Positions 54,162 through 63,967 are shown, numbered from the stretch's first letter. The stretch: DNA of 64,000 nt from JACVRN01 sp036403815 (GCA_036403815.1 DASWQH010000013.1:48742-112741); one strand, 5' to 3'. Program-made: numbers and translations. The notes: a model not told the origin generated them from the sequence alone.

Positions 54162-56546
54162 ATGAGACAACCATTAAGAAACATAGGAGTTCATCCGTCA
54201 GTCAATCTGGCCTGGTCTATCGCCAACTCGGAGGCGTGTCTGACGGGCAGCCGGTTTATTGAGCCGTCACACTTTCTACTGGCGACCTTCAGGATCATTG
54301 ATGACAATTACGATCAGGCCGCAGAGGCAATGAAGCTGACCACAGAGCAGAGAGCGTCCATCACAGAAATAGCCGCCGAGTGTCGCGCCATGCTAAAGAT
54401 GACGGACGACGAAATTACTACGGCCAGGCGCTCGCTTAGAAAAGCTCTCAGTGAAGACAAGCAGCCCTTACCGATACATGCCCTGCACCGCTCGGCTGAA
54501 GCCGCTTATATATTTCAGAAGGCTGCGCGCTACATGGTCAATGTCGGCGGGACGGAGCTGACCTTGACGCACCTGTTCGACGCGCTCCTTGATAGCCTGC
54601 CTGAAGAGGGCGCACCCTTCGTCAAAGACGGGCGGAAGGAAAAGCCCGGCCTGTCATCTTCCCCATCAAGCAGATATACCATCAGCATTTTAGATGCCCC
54701 GGCAGACGGCGCGAAAAAGAGACGCCCGCCGACCGAGCCTGTCAACGTGAACACGCCCGTCATTAACGAGATGGGTCGTGACCTGACCGCACTGGCGCGT
54801 GAAGGTAGATTAGCGCCCGTGGTCGGTCGTCACGACGAGATGATAACCATCGCGCGTTACTTGCAGCGTACCTCCAAACGAAACGTCATCATCGTCGGCG
54901 ATGCGGGTGTCGGCAAGACTGCTGTGGTCGAGGGCCTGGCGCAACGCCTGACCGCAGAGAACACTCCGGATTTTCTACGCCGCCTGCGAATCGTGCAGAT
55001 AGGTGTCGCAGACCTGCTCTCCGGCACGAAGTATCGCGGCGATATGGAAGAGCGCATACAGACGATGCTCGCCGAAGCCATTGCCGATCCTAACATGGTG
55101 CTCTTTTTCGATGAGATACATCTGATGAAGTCCAGTGGGGCGGGCGATGCAGCGATGGATATAGCCAATCTATTGAAGCCCGCTCTGGCGCGCGAGGACT
55201 TCAAGTGTATAGGCGCGACCACGACCGAAGAGTTCGAGCGTTACATCAAACCAGACGCGGCCTTCATGCGACGCTTCCAGATGCTCAGGCTAGACGAGCC
55301 GTCCGTAGAAGAAGCGCTGCACATTTGCCGCGAGTGGGCGCGACGCATAGAGACCATTCAGCAAGTTGATATTGACGATGAAGCTGTACAATCGGCTGTC
55401 TCCTTAACCTCAAAGCTGATACCGGGGCGCTCGCTTCCTGATAAAGCCATTGATGTGCTCGAAAACGCAGCGACCTACGTGAAGGTGGCCTCGCTCTCCT
55501 TTAACGGCTTGCCTACAAAGGCCAGACCGAAAATCGGGCGCAAAGAGATTGAGGAAGTCCTGGAAGAGCAGTATGGCTTTCAGGTTCGTGCCGCCGAAAC
55601 CTTAGACCCGCATCAGGTGCAGGTAGTGCTGAGCGCAGCGCTTGTAGGTCAGGATGCGGCCATCTCATCTTTGTGTGAATCCCTGTCGGTCTTGAGTCGT
55701 CACGAAGAGGGAGCGCAGCGCCCCCTTGGCATCTTTTTATTCACGGGGCCGACGGGTGTGGGAAAGACTTTCGCGGCGGAAATCCTTGGGAGCGCGGTCT
55801 TTGGCGAGAGCGTTCAGTCAATCGGGCGCTTTAACATGAGCGAGTACAAGGAACGGCACGAGTTGAGCCGCCTGATCGGCTCACCGCCCGGCTTCATAGG
55901 CCACGAGCAACAGGGCACGCTCTTTCGCTACATAGAGAGTCACCCGCAGGGGTTAATCCTGCTGGACGAGATGGAGAAGGCGCACCCTGAGATTCAGGAC
56001 TACTTTCTGCAAATATTCGATTACGGCCAGACGCGGGACACGCGTGGCCGCCCGGCTGATTTTCGTCATCATATCTTTGTCATGACCTGCAATCTCTTTT
56101 CGGACGATGACCGGGATCGCGAGATAGGATTTTTAGCCAGAGAATCGAGTGACAGCACTCCTGACCCGAAAGCGCTCGAAGAGGAGTTGGAAAAGCATTT
56201 CCGCCCGGAGTTCCTGGCGCGCGTTGATAGAATTATCTCCTTCAATAAGCTCTCCCTTGAGAATTATCGAGAGCTGTTTGATCGCCGCGCCCGTCTGCTA
56301 CAGGACGAGGTTGAGAAAAAGCATGGAGCGCGGCTTGAGGTTTCCGACGAGGTGCTGGAATTCCTGAGCCGCGCCGCGCTGGAGCAGGACGAAGGCGCGC
56401 GGGGTTTCAACAGACTATTCGAGCGCCAGCTTGTGACGCCGCTTCTAAGATATCTGGGTGGAGGAACGAAGCGGGATGAAGTAAAAGTCCTGCTTGACCT
56501 GGATGCCATCTCCTTTCAATCTCCGACCGGAAAGGACGGTCGCTGA
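54162..56546 (+). CDS. ClpA-like AAA+ unfoldase with ClpP-type IGF loop
   Basis: A 794-residue Hsp100 protein. The N-terminal Clp-N-type helical repeats are about 10-150. The first AAA+ module has VGDAGVGKTAVVEG (about 246-259) and LFFDEIHLMK. The second has TGPTGVGKTFAAEI (about 528-541) and LILLDEMEKAHPE. There is no ClpB-type middle coiled coil between them. A tripeptide Ile-Gly-Phe (about 655-657, DREIGFLARE) sits where ClpA and ClpX carry the ClpP-docking loop, so this is more likely a ClpP partner than a disaggregase. Neither clpP nor clpS is in the window. The start codon lacks a clear ribosome site; TTG at 54159 is an alternative. Confidence 0.9.
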   Translation: MRQPLRNIGVHPSVNLAWSIANSEACLTGSRFIEPSHFLLATFRIIDDNYDQAAEAMKLTTEQRASITEIAAECRAMLKMTDDEITTARRSLRKALSEDKQPLPIHALHRSAEAAYIFQKAARYMVNVGGTELTLTHLFDALLDSLPEEGAPFVKDGRKEKPGLSSSPSSRYTISILDAPADGAKKRRPPTEPVNVNTPVINEMGRDLTALAREGRLAPVVGRHDEMITIARYLQRTSKRNVIIVGDAGVGKTAVVEGLAQRLTAENTPDFLRRLRIVQIGVADLLSGTKYRGDMEERIQTMLAEAIADPNMVLFFDEIHLMKSSGAGDAAMDIANLLKPALAREDFKCIGATTTEEFERYIKPDAAFMRRFQMLRLDEPSVEEALHICREWARRIETIQQVDIDDEAVQSAVSLTSKLIPGRSLPDKAIDVLENAATYVKVASLSFNGLPTKARPKIGRKEIEEVLEEQYGFQVRAAETLDPHQVQVVLSAALVGQDAAISSLCESLSVLSRHEEGAQRPLGIFLFTGPTGVGKTFAAEILGSAVFGESVQSIGRFNMSEYKERHELSRLIGSPPGFIGHEQQGTLFRYIESHPQGLILLDEMEKAHPEIQDYFLQIFDYGQTRDTRGRPADFRHHIFVMTCNLFSDDDRDREIGFLARESSDSTPDPKALEEELEKHFRPEFLARVDRIISFNKLSLENYRELFDRRARLLQDEVEKKHGARLEVSDEVLEFLSRAALEQDEGARGFNRLFERQLVTPLLRYLGGGTKRDEVKVLLDLDAISFQSPTGKDGR

Positions 56547-56630
56547 CCCGTTACGCTGGCGCTCTTGAAGACCTTTTAGAAGTCCGGTCAGGGACAATAG
56601 CTCTGCCATTCGCCACCACTTTATATCTGC

Positions 56631-57251
56631 ATGCCTGTTATAAAAGAATCAAGCGACGAGCTTAACCCGCCTGTGATTGAGCCGGGTGCTGCAATCGCAC
56701 CGCCTCAAGGTCGCCGGACGGCGCTGGACTATGTCGCGCTAACCCTGGCGACCTGCGGCGTAGGCTATCTCCCGCTCGCTCCCGGCACATGGGGGTCAGC
56801 CGTCGGCGTCGTCCTCTACCTGCTCTTCCAGATGGTGAGTCTACGAGTTGACGCACTCGTGCAGGGTAGAGGCTGGGATGCGGCTACTCTTTACCTTCTG
56901 CATACGAACTCCCTGCTCCTGGTGGTCTCGGTTATCACTATAGCGGGAATCTGGGCAGCCACGCGCGCGGAAATTTTGATGGGGCGCAAAGACCCTGGGG
57001 CTGTGGTTATTGATGAAGTGGCCGGGCAGATGATCGCTTTTGTCTTCGTTCCGGCGGACATAAGTTTCCGGTTCATAATCATAGGGTTCATACTTTTTCG
57101 CCTCTTCGATATGTGGAAGCCGTACCCGATTCGCCGCCTCGAAGCGTTGGAATCAGGTTTAGGCATCATGGGCGACGATGTGCTCGCGGGAATATATGCT
57201 GCAATCGTATTGAGCCTGATATGGCTCGTCGTAACGCTCTCCGGGTTTTAA
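56631..57251 (+). CDS. pgpA: Phosphatidylglycerophosphatase A
   Basis: A 206-residue membrane phosphatase that removes phosphate from phosphatidylglycerophosphate, the last step of phosphatidylglycerol synthesis. PgpA motifs are GVGYLPLAPGTWGSAVG, KDPGAVVIDEVAGQ, FRLFDMWKPYPIRRLE and GIMGDDVLAGIYA. About four hydrophobic segments are visible. The N-terminus carries an extra 25-30 polar residues. It lies 84 bp after the ClpA-like gene, and the calcium ATPase gene follows 80 bp later. Confidence 0.93.
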   Translation: MPVIKESSDELNPPVIEPGAAIAPPQGRRTALDYVALTLATCGVGYLPLAPGTWGSAVGVVLYLLFQMVSLRVDALVQGRGWDAATLYLLHTNSLLLVVSVITIAGIWAATRAEILMGRKDPGAVVIDEVAGQMIAFVFVPADISFRFIIIGFILFRLFDMWKPYPIRRLEALESGLGIMGDDVLAGIYAAIVLSLIWLVVTLSGF

Positions 57252-57331
57252 GCGGGAGAGTCGTAAAGCAATAGTAATCCTCAAATTCATACAAGCTTGA
57301 ACTACTTTTACCATTTGTTTCGGAGATGGAA

Positions 57332-60316
57332 ATGTCCACGAACTTGACCACACAAAAAGAACACCAGCCTCGGTTTGCAGGGCTGACTAAATCGCAAGTC
57401 GAAGAGAGTCGTAGAAAACACGGCCTGAACATACTGACGCCACCCGAACGCGACCCGTGGTGGAAACTATTTCTGGAAAAATTTGACGACCCCGTCATAC
57501 GCATCCTGATTGTGGCGGCGGTCGTCGCCATCGGAGTCGGAATCTTTCACGGCGAATATCTTGAAGGCGTAGGCATCGTCATAGCCATCCTGCTTGCTAC
57601 CACCCTTGCTTTTCTGAATGAGTATAAGGCGAACAAGGAGTTCGACATTCTCAATCAGGTCACGGACGAAGACCCTGTCAAGGTGATACGCGAAGGCCAG
57701 TACACCACCGTGCCTCGCAAAGACGTGGTCGTCGGCGACATCGCCCTCGTAGAGGTCGGTGAAGAAATTCCGGCAGACGGAAATGTTATTGAAGCCGTCT
57801 CGCTTCAGGTTGACGAATCGCGCCTGACGGGCGAATCCATGCCGGTCAATAAGGTTGGCATAGGCCACAGGCATGAACTTGAAGAGACGGAAAGAGAGCT
57901 GGCCTATCCGCCCGACCGCATTTTGAAAAGCACGATTGCCAGAGACGGCCACGCTATCATGGAGGTGCAATCGGTCGGCGATGCGACTGAAATCGGAAAG
58001 ACTGCGCGCGCTGCGGCTGAAGAGACGGACGAAGATACTCCGCTCAATATGCAGCTTGAGCGGCTGAGCAAGATGATCGGCGTCATAGGCTTCGGCGTTG
58101 CCGCTCTCACCTTCGTAGCCCTTGTGGTGCGCGGCGTCGTCGTCGGCGAGTTTCACCTGACAGGCCAGCAGTGGTTCTTCGCAATCCTGCTCATCGTCTC
58201 GGCTATGACCGCCATCATACGCGTGTGGCTGCCCATCGTTTACGACGCCTTCGAGTTAGTCGGAAAAAAGATAGACCCTCCCGGCTGGCTGGAGAACGAC
58301 AGCCTTGCCGGATGGCTGAAGACTATTCTGCTGGGCGGTTTAATCTTCGGTGTAGGCATTGGCGCAGGCTATGCGCTCGGACTTGTTCCGGCTGCGCCAA
58401 GGGACTGGTTGCCCTACAGCGTCGGCGAAGAGTTTCTGAAATACTTCATGATCGCGGTGACGATTATCGTCGTGGCTGTGCCCGAAGGCTTAGCCATGAG
58501 CGTCACCCTGAGTCTGGCCTACAGCATGAGAAAGATGACTGCGTCCAACAATCTGGTCAGGCGCATGCACGCCTGCGAGACCATAGGCGCGGCCACAGTC
58601 ATCTGCTCTGATAAGACGGGGACGCTCACCTTAAACGAGATGCGCGTGCATGCGTTGAATCTTCCGGCTCTTAAAGGCAAAGACATAGCGAAAGAGCTGG
58701 CGAGCGATGCCGGAAAGTTATTTATAGAAGCCATCGCCGCCAATACCACGGCCAACTTAGGCCGCGGCACAAACGACGAGACAAAGGTGCTGGGCAACCC
58801 GACCGAAGGCGCTCTGCTGATGTGGCTCGAAGAGCAGGGCGTGGATTACATACTCAGCCGTGATGCCTTTGAGGTCGCCAGGCAGTTGACCTTTACCACG
58901 GAAAGAAAGTTCATGGCAACGCTCGGCACATCCGGCGGGACGGGTCGCACCATACTGCACGTGAAGGGCGCGCCGGAGATAATCATAGAGCGCTGCACGC
59001 AGGTCTTAACGCCCGAAGGCGTGAAGCCTATCGCTTCCTATACCACAGCGATTGAAGAAGCCCTGCTGGATTATCAAGCGCGCGGCATGCGCACGCTCGC
59101 CTTCGCTTATCAGGAGGCCATGAAGAATCCCGAACAGGCCAATATAGAAGAGATGGCTCAGGAGCTTATATGGCTCGGATTCGCGGCCATCGCCGACCCG
59201 ATTCGCCCGGAAGTGCCAGCCGCGCTCAACGTGTGCCGCAATGCGGGCGTGATGGTCAAGATAGTGACGGGCGACAACCCGCAAACCGCGCAGGAGATTG
59301 CCCGTCAAATCGGTCTGCTGAAAGAGAATGAAAACGGCAACAGCCACATAGGCGGCAGAGAGTTCTCAGCTTTAAGCGAAGAAGAAGCCATGAAAGCTGC
59401 GCTTGATTTGAAGGTGCTGTCGCGTGCGCGGCCTATGGACAAGCTGCGACTGGTGAAATTGTTGCAGGAGCAGAATCAGGTTGTGGCCGTCACGGGCGAC
59501 GGAGTCAACGATGGCCCTGCCTTGAATTACGCTAATGTCGGGCTGGCGATGGGCAAGACCGGAACCGCCGTTGCTAAAGAAGCGTCAGACATCATCCTGC
59601 TGGATGATTCATTCCAGAGTATAGCCAAGGCCATCATGTGGGGGCGCTCGCTATACGAGAACATACAGCGCTTCGTACTCTTTCAATTAACCATCAATGT
59701 CGTCGCTCTGGGCATCGCGCTGCTTGGGCCTTTCCTGGGCGTGAAGCTGCCGCTTACGGTCACGCAGATGCTCTGGGTCAACCTGATTATGGACACCTTC
59801 GCTGCGCTCGCGCTGGCGACCGAGCCTCCTTCATGGAGCGTGATGAAGCGTCCGCCCAGACACCCGAAGGACTTCATCATCAACCGTACGATGGCTATCA
59901 ACATCTTCACCATCGGCGGCATCTTTCTGGTTTTCCTCATAGGCTTCCTGCTCTATTTGCAGCGTGGCGGGATTGACGACACTACCGAAGCTGGAAAGTA
60001 TAAGCTCTCGGTCTTCTTCAGCGTCTTCGTCCTGTTGCAATTCTGGAATCTCTTCAACGCCAAGACCCTTGGGCGCACAGGCTCTGCCTTCTCGCGTCTT
60101 TCAGAGAACAAGAGCTTCCTGCTGATTGCCTTTGTCATTCTGGCGGGTCAGATTCTGATAGTGCAGTTCGGCGCAGACGTATTCCGCACCGTCCCGCTCT
60201 CATGGAAAGACTGGGCTATCATCATCTCCAGCACTTCGGTCGTTCTCTGGATAGGAGAAATCTGGCGGCTCATTAAAAGAGGGAAGTCCGTAGAGACTAT
60301 AGAAAAAGATCTGTAG
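57332..60316 (+). CDS. Calcium-translocating P-type ATPase (P2-type)
   Basis: A 994-residue P-type ATPase. The phosphorylated Asp is in CSDKTGTLTLNE, the actuator loop has TGESMPV, nucleotide-domain motifs include KGAPE, and the hinge is TGDGVNDGPALNYA. TM4 carries VPEGLAMSVTLSLAYSMRKM, and DNIL-type helices follow, as in plasma-membrane Ca2+ ATPases (type IIB) rather than heavy-metal pumps. The insertion between the actuator domain and TM4 (about 285-380) is longer than usual and adds hydrophobic segments. It probably exports Ca2+ (or Mn2+). The ATG at 57332 is favoured: GGAG lies six bases upstream, while the ATG at 57326 is adjacent to it. Confidence 0.92.
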   Translation: MSTNLTTQKEHQPRFAGLTKSQVEESRRKHGLNILTPPERDPWWKLFLEKFDDPVIRILIVAAVVAIGVGIFHGEYLEGVGIVIAILLATTLAFLNEYKANKEFDILNQVTDEDPVKVIREGQYTTVPRKDVVVGDIALVEVGEEIPADGNVIEAVSLQVDESRLTGESMPVNKVGIGHRHELEETERELAYPPDRILKSTIARDGHAIMEVQSVGDATEIGKTARAAAEETDEDTPLNMQLERLSKMIGVIGFGVAALTFVALVVRGVVVGEFHLTGQQWFFAILLIVSAMTAIIRVWLPIVYDAFELVGKKIDPPGWLENDSLAGWLKTILLGGLIFGVGIGAGYALGLVPAAPRDWLPYSVGEEFLKYFMIAVTIIVVAVPEGLAMSVTLSLAYSMRKMTASNNLVRRMHACETIGAATVICSDKTGTLTLNEMRVHALNLPALKGKDIAKELASDAGKLFIEAIAANTTANLGRGTNDETKVLGNPTEGALLMWLEEQGVDYILSRDAFEVARQLTFTTERKFMATLGTSGGTGRTILHVKGAPEIIIERCTQVLTPEGVKPIASYTTAIEEALLDYQARGMRTLAFAYQEAMKNPEQANIEEMAQELIWLGFAAIADPIRPEVPAALNVCRNAGVMVKIVTGDNPQTAQEIARQIGLLKENENGNSHIGGREFSALSEEEAMKAALDLKVLSRARPMDKLRLVKLLQEQNQVVAVTGDGVNDGPALNYANVGLAMGKTGTAVAKEASDIILLDDSFQSIAKAIMWGRSLYENIQRFVLFQLTINVVALGIALLGPFLGVKLPLTVTQMLWVNLIMDTFAALALATEPPSWSVMKRPPRHPKDFIINRTMAINIFTIGGIFLVFLIGFLLYLQRGGIDDTTEAGKYKLSVFFSVFVLLQFWNLFNAKTLGRTGSAFSRLSENKSFLLIAFVILAGQILIVQFGADVFRTVPLSWKDWAIIISSTSVVLWIGEIWRLIKRGKSVETIEKDL

Positions 60317-60429
60317 TAAGCGAACGTTCCCATGCGTTATATCCCGAAATGGCAACGTAGGTTTTTGATATGCATAGAATTTCTGTGCCTTCTAATTTAT
60401 GTCGCGCTCGCCAGGCTTTGATTATAAAT

Positions 60430-60486
60430 TCCGTCTTGATTCCCAGCGCCGTGTGCTAAATCTTTCCGTCCTCTTGAAAGGGCTTG
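60430..60486. repeat. Remnant of a family I element
   Basis: The stretch TTGATTCCCAGCGCCGTGTG followed by CTAAATCTTTCCG and CTCTTGAAAGGGCTTG is a degenerate copy of the right third of family I (compare 61579-61634). It lies just before the bestrophin-like gene. Confidence 0.6.
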
Positions 60487-60493
60487 TGATGCC

Positions 60494-61414
60494 ATGATCG
60501 AATACGATTCGCATAAGTGGGCTAGTCACTTATTTGTCATTCGCGGTTCCATCATCGGTCAAATCTTCTGGCGACTGGTGCTGTTCGCGGCGTGGTGTGC
60601 GGCGGTCGTCGCTGTTCACAACTACGTGCTGCATATAGGAATGCCTTCGACGGTGCATACTCTGGTCGGCGTGGCGCTCGGACTGCTCCTGGTCTTTCGC
60701 ACCAACTGCTCATACGACCGATTCTGGGAGGGGCGAAAGCTGTGGGGCGGCATCGTCAACGAGTCGCGCAACCTTGCCACGTCCGCGCATGCATATCTGG
60801 GGAACAATCACCCCCTGGTTGAGCCGATTATTCTATGGACTTCCACCTTCTCCTACGCATCCATGCACACCTTGCGCGGCACTGCGGGCTTGGGGCCTGC
60901 GGCGGAGCGCTTGCCTGCGAGCGAGGTGGAAGCCGTTCTTGCAGCGAAGCATATTCCGTCGGCAGTTGCCCTTCGCATCAGACGCCTGTTAGCAGGCGCG
61001 CAGGCTGCGGGACATCTCAACTACAACAACACGGTCGCGATAGATAACAACGTCCAACAGCTCATAGATTACATAGGCGGGTGCGAGCGCATACTGAAAA
61101 CTCCGCTGCCCTTCGCCTACGTCGTACACCTGCGGCGCGCTCTTGTCCTCTATTGCCTGACGATTCCGTTCGCTCTGGTAGAAACGTTCGGCTGGTTCAC
61201 CTGCATCGTCACGCTGCTCGTCGGATACATACTCTTCGGCATAGAAGAAATAGGCGTGGAGATTGAAGACCCCTTCGGTGATGACGCCAACGACCTTCCG
61301 CTGGAACAGATTTGCGGCAACATAGAACGAAACGTCCTTGCCGTCCTTGATGATGTATCAACGGCAAACTCCGTCGGCGGTGACGGAGCGATAGTTAACG
61401 TCAGTTCGACATAA
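60494..61414 (+). CDS. Bestrophin-family channel protein
   Basis: A 306-residue membrane protein of the bestrophin/UPF0187 family, pentameric anion or cation channels. Hydrophobic segments are near 22-45, 55-70, 205-225 and 228-245. The motif RTNCSYDRFWEGRKLWGGIV and the C-terminal EIGVEIEDPFGDDANDLPL, which resembles the calcium-clasp/acidic region, are diagnostic. The last residues VNVSST and the TAA stop come from the terminal repeat of a family I element. It follows the Ca2+ ATPase by 177 bp, so an ion-homeostasis link is possible. Confidence 0.92.
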   Translation: MIEYDSHKWASHLFVIRGSIIGQIFWRLVLFAAWCAAVVAVHNYVLHIGMPSTVHTLVGVALGLLLVFRTNCSYDRFWEGRKLWGGIVNESRNLATSAHAYLGNNHPLVEPIILWTSTFSYASMHTLRGTAGLGPAAERLPASEVEAVLAAKHIPSAVALRIRRLLAGAQAAGHLNYNNTVAIDNNVQQLIDYIGGCERILKTPLPFAYVVHLRRALVLYCLTIPFALVETFGWFTCIVTLLVGYILFGIEEIGVEIEDPFGDDANDLPLEQICGNIERNVLAVLDDVSTANSVGGDGAIVNVSST

Positions 61415-61664
61415 GCAAACTATCCTCTTAGCCCCTGAAAGGGGCGACAGAATTTAGCCCATGACGTAAGTCATGGGAATAGAATCATAGAAAACATTTC
61501 AAAGCCCCGTCAGGGGCGAAAGAAATCTCGACTTGAGAACCTTTCGCCCCTACCGGGGCTTTTAACTTTGAAGGCAACTTGATTCCCAAGGCCCAGCGCC
61601 GTGGGCTACATTCTATCGCCCCTTACAGGGGCTAGCATTCTTCCTTCTTATCTCGCGCCTCACG
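61398..61664. mobile_element. Family I compound hairpin element (MITE-like, full form, reverse orientation)
   Basis: The left end ACGTCAGTTCGACATAAGC and the right end CTTATCTCGCGCCTCACG are diverged inverted copies. Inside are AGCCCCTGAAAGGGGC, CCCATGACGTAAGTCATGGG, a central inverted pair and CCCAGCGCCGTGGG. It lies between convergent genes and supplies the stop codon of the bestrophin-like gene. Confidence 0.78.
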
Positions 61665-61679
61665 TTGACTTGATGCTTT

Positions 61680-63062
61680 TCATCTCGGAGTTCCGAAGAG
61701 GACGAATGATGCCCATTGGGAGAGTTGAGGCCGGTCTCGCTTTACCTCAAGCATCGCCAGCCGCAACGCTTCGGAAGGCACATTGCTGCGCAAGTATTTC
61801 ACGAATGACTTCATCAATTCGGCTGTCGCTTTGTCGTTGACGCTCCAGAGGCTCATGACTACACGCGGGACGCCTGCAATTTGAAACGCTCTTGAGAGTC
61901 CTATCACACCTGCATCATGAATCTTTCCCAGTCCTGTTTGACAGGCGCTTAAGACTGCTAGCTGCGCTGTGAGCCTGGAGCTTTGAATCTCCTTCGCCGT
62001 CCAGAAACCTTTGGTCAGGCTCCTGTCTGTGAGAAACAGAAAGCCGCCCGTCAGGGGATCGTCGCTGCTGGCTATGCCGTGCGTGGCAAAGTAAAGGAAA
62101 TCCGCGTTGGCTGCTCTTGCCATCACCCTACGCTTGGTCGCCCGTCTTCTGATAAGCGGTCTGGCGTTAATCATCTTCGCAATTGCTAAAGCTTCCTCTT
62201 CGGCTCCGGGTAGCGGCGGCACTTTCCAGTTCGCGTCCGGCGGGAAATAAGGATTTCCCACAACCAGAGGATTTCTGTAGCGCGGCGTCCAAGCCTTTGT
62301 GTTGTCCTCTATGTCGAAAAGGTTAGGCACGACCGAAACCGACATCTTCTCTATTAAGAACGCATCCGATTTGAATGGCCGCAGGATGGCAAAGGGCACA
62401 GTCCCAATCCCAAGGATAGGAGCGACTATAAGATGCCTGACGGAGCTTAAGCGCTCGGCTATAGGCGACGGCAGCAGCACGTCCGTCACGTCCGCTATGG
62501 CGCTATCCGTACTCTTCTTCAAGCGCACATCGGCAGTCGCCCCGTTGGGATTTCGCAGAGAAGGAGCGCGATTTGCCTGTAATGAATCAACTCCCAGTGA
62601 ATTCCTCAGATCATAAATGACTGATTCCAGTTTTTGCTGAGTCATGGCGCGGCTTGAATAAGCCTGCAAACCTTCCTGACCGATTAACCAGATCTGTAGA
62701 GAGCCATCCTGATATGCATAAAATATTAGAGCCGTCCCCGAAGCGAAGTTGTTTCGTAAAGCCTGTGTAAAGCCTGAAAGGGAAGAGCTGCGTGCGTATT
62801 TCACAGAGAGCGGTGCCGCACCCCGCAGCAGAAAAGATTCAGCAGCCTCCTGTTGGCTTTCCGTTTGTCCTGCTTCAGGTATCTTTTGCAGAGGGATTGA
62901 CGGTAGCCCTCTGGAACTTTGCAGGTTTTGATAATTCTCCGTGTACTGATTGACCGCGCTCTCAAACTCTTTTTCCGCCCCTTCCAAAACTTGAGCGGGG
63001 ACAAGCGTGCAGGCAAGCGAGATAAACGACAAACAGATTATGATTTTTATCGCTGCCTTCAT
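61680..63062 (-). CDS. Exported CHAT-domain (caspase-like) protein without TPRs
   Basis: A 460-residue protein. An N-terminal signal (AAIKIIICLSFISLACTLVP) suggests export; the Cys at 18 is not in a strict lipobox. The C-terminal CHAT domain (about 190-460) carries the peptidase dyad His328 (YFATHGIAS) and Cys374 (LSACQTGLGK). Other landmarks are PFAILRPF, PPLPGAEEEALAIAK and IAGVPRVVMSLWSV. CHAT proteins usually have long N-terminal TPR arrays; here only about 180 residues without clear TPRs precede the domain. It probably cleaves a protein at the cell surface or in the periplasm. It converges with the bestrophin-like gene. Confidence 0.9.
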   Translation of the reverse strand: MKAAIKIIICLSFISLACTLVPAQVLEGAEKEFESAVNQYTENYQNLQSSRGLPSIPLQKIPEAGQTESQQEAAESFLLRGAAPLSVKYARSSSLSGFTQALRNNFASGTALIFYAYQDGSLQIWLIGQEGLQAYSSRAMTQQKLESVIYDLRNSLGVDSLQANRAPSLRNPNGATADVRLKKSTDSAIADVTDVLLPSPIAERLSSVRHLIVAPILGIGTVPFAILRPFKSDAFLIEKMSVSVVPNLFDIEDNTKAWTPRYRNPLVVGNPYFPPDANWKVPPLPGAEEEALAIAKMINARPLIRRRATKRRVMARAANADFLYFATHGIASSDDPLTGGFLFLTDRSLTKGFWTAKEIQSSRLTAQLAVLSACQTGLGKIHDAGVIGLSRAFQIAGVPRVVMSLWSVNDKATAELMKSFVKYLRSNVPSEALRLAMLEVKRDRPQLSQWASFVLFGTPR

Positions 63063-63306
63063 TTTTATCTCCGTATGGTCATGGCTGAAATCGGGTTAAT
63101 CAGAAAATGCACGGCCTTTCGCGCTAACAATTTACAGGCGCAGTCCGGCTTAAGTCTATGACGGGCAAATAACTTCTGTGCCTGAGCATCTAATGCAACT
63201 CCACTATAGGGCGAGCGCCTCGCGTCTGTTTGAAGGGGAGAGCGTGTGTTGGAGTGACAGCCGAGTGTCGAAAGTTTTGCGGGCTGTTACTATAAACAAG
63301 TTTCCT

Positions 63307-63711
63307 ATGAAGAGAGCTGCATCAAGAGCCGGAAAATATAGCCAAAGCACATTCCTGTGTGCGCTCGTCGGCCTCTGCCTCTGTCTTTCATTGAGCGGCA
63401 GTCTTCTGCGCATGCCTGTTCCGGTCAGCGCAAAGGACGCGGATGTCCCGTCAACTTCCATAGGTGCCGCCGAGCTTTCGCTCAGAGCACACGCGCTGAC
63501 CAGCTCAAGAGACGCAGGAACGGGAAGCGCCGCCTCGAAGCAGAGCAGGGGCAAGAATTCGACGGCGCATCTGACGACCGCTCTGCCGGAAAGATTCGGA
63601 CTGCTCAAGGCGGCTGTGCGCCGTCTTTCGCTACGAAGCCGCGCATCTCTTAACTATTCATCCCTTTCCATCTCCCGGCCAAAGGGTCGCGCTCCGCCCG
63701 TCACCGTCTAA
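63307..63711 (+). CDS. Possible small exported protein, unknown function
   Basis: A 134-residue ORF from ATG 63307 with a plausible signal peptide (STFLCALVGLCLCLSLSGSL, then SAKDAD) and a Ser/Arg/Ala-rich remainder (SLRSRASLNYSSLSISRP). The frame opens upstream at 63178 without a better start. No homologue was recognised. The ribosome site is weak, so it could be spurious. Confidence 0.35.
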   Translation: MKRAASRAGKYSQSTFLCALVGLCLCLSLSGSLLRMPVPVSAKDADVPSTSIGAAELSLRAHALTSSRDAGTGSAASKQSRGKNSTAHLTTALPERFGLLKAAVRRLSLRSRASLNYSSLSISRPKGRAPPVTV

Positions 63712-63821
63712 CTCGAAATCGCCAGAAATAACGCGCGGCTGTGGGTCTGTCTGAGAAAGACAGGTCTCTACGGTATCGCTCTATTTATAAATGTGTGAAA
63801 CGGAAGACCAGGGAGAATTAT

Positions 63822-63953
63822 ATGAGTTCAGAGATCATCGTCGTATTAGTCATGGTAGCAATCGCGGTCGGCGGGCTTGTCTATCTGGAAAGACACTCGC
63901 GCCGAAACAGACAGCGCGAGGCCGAGCAATCTCAATCTGAAAAAAGAGACTGA
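63822..63953 (+). CDS. Small single-pass membrane protein
   Basis: A 43-residue protein: a hydrophobic helix (IIVVLVMVAIAVGGLVYL) followed by a basic tail (RHSRRNRQRE). GGGAG at 63811-63815 supports the ATG at 63822. No family was recognised. A hairpin typical of a terminator follows at the window end. Confidence 0.6.
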   Translation: MSSEIIVVLVMVAIAVGGLVYLERHSRRNRQREAEQSQSEKRD

Positions 63954-63967
63954 TCGAATACGATCTC

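Noticed and set aside
54162..56546. ClpV and type VI secretion system marker
   Set aside because: No other T6SS gene is present and the IGF loop fits ClpA; a nearby kinase alone is not enough.
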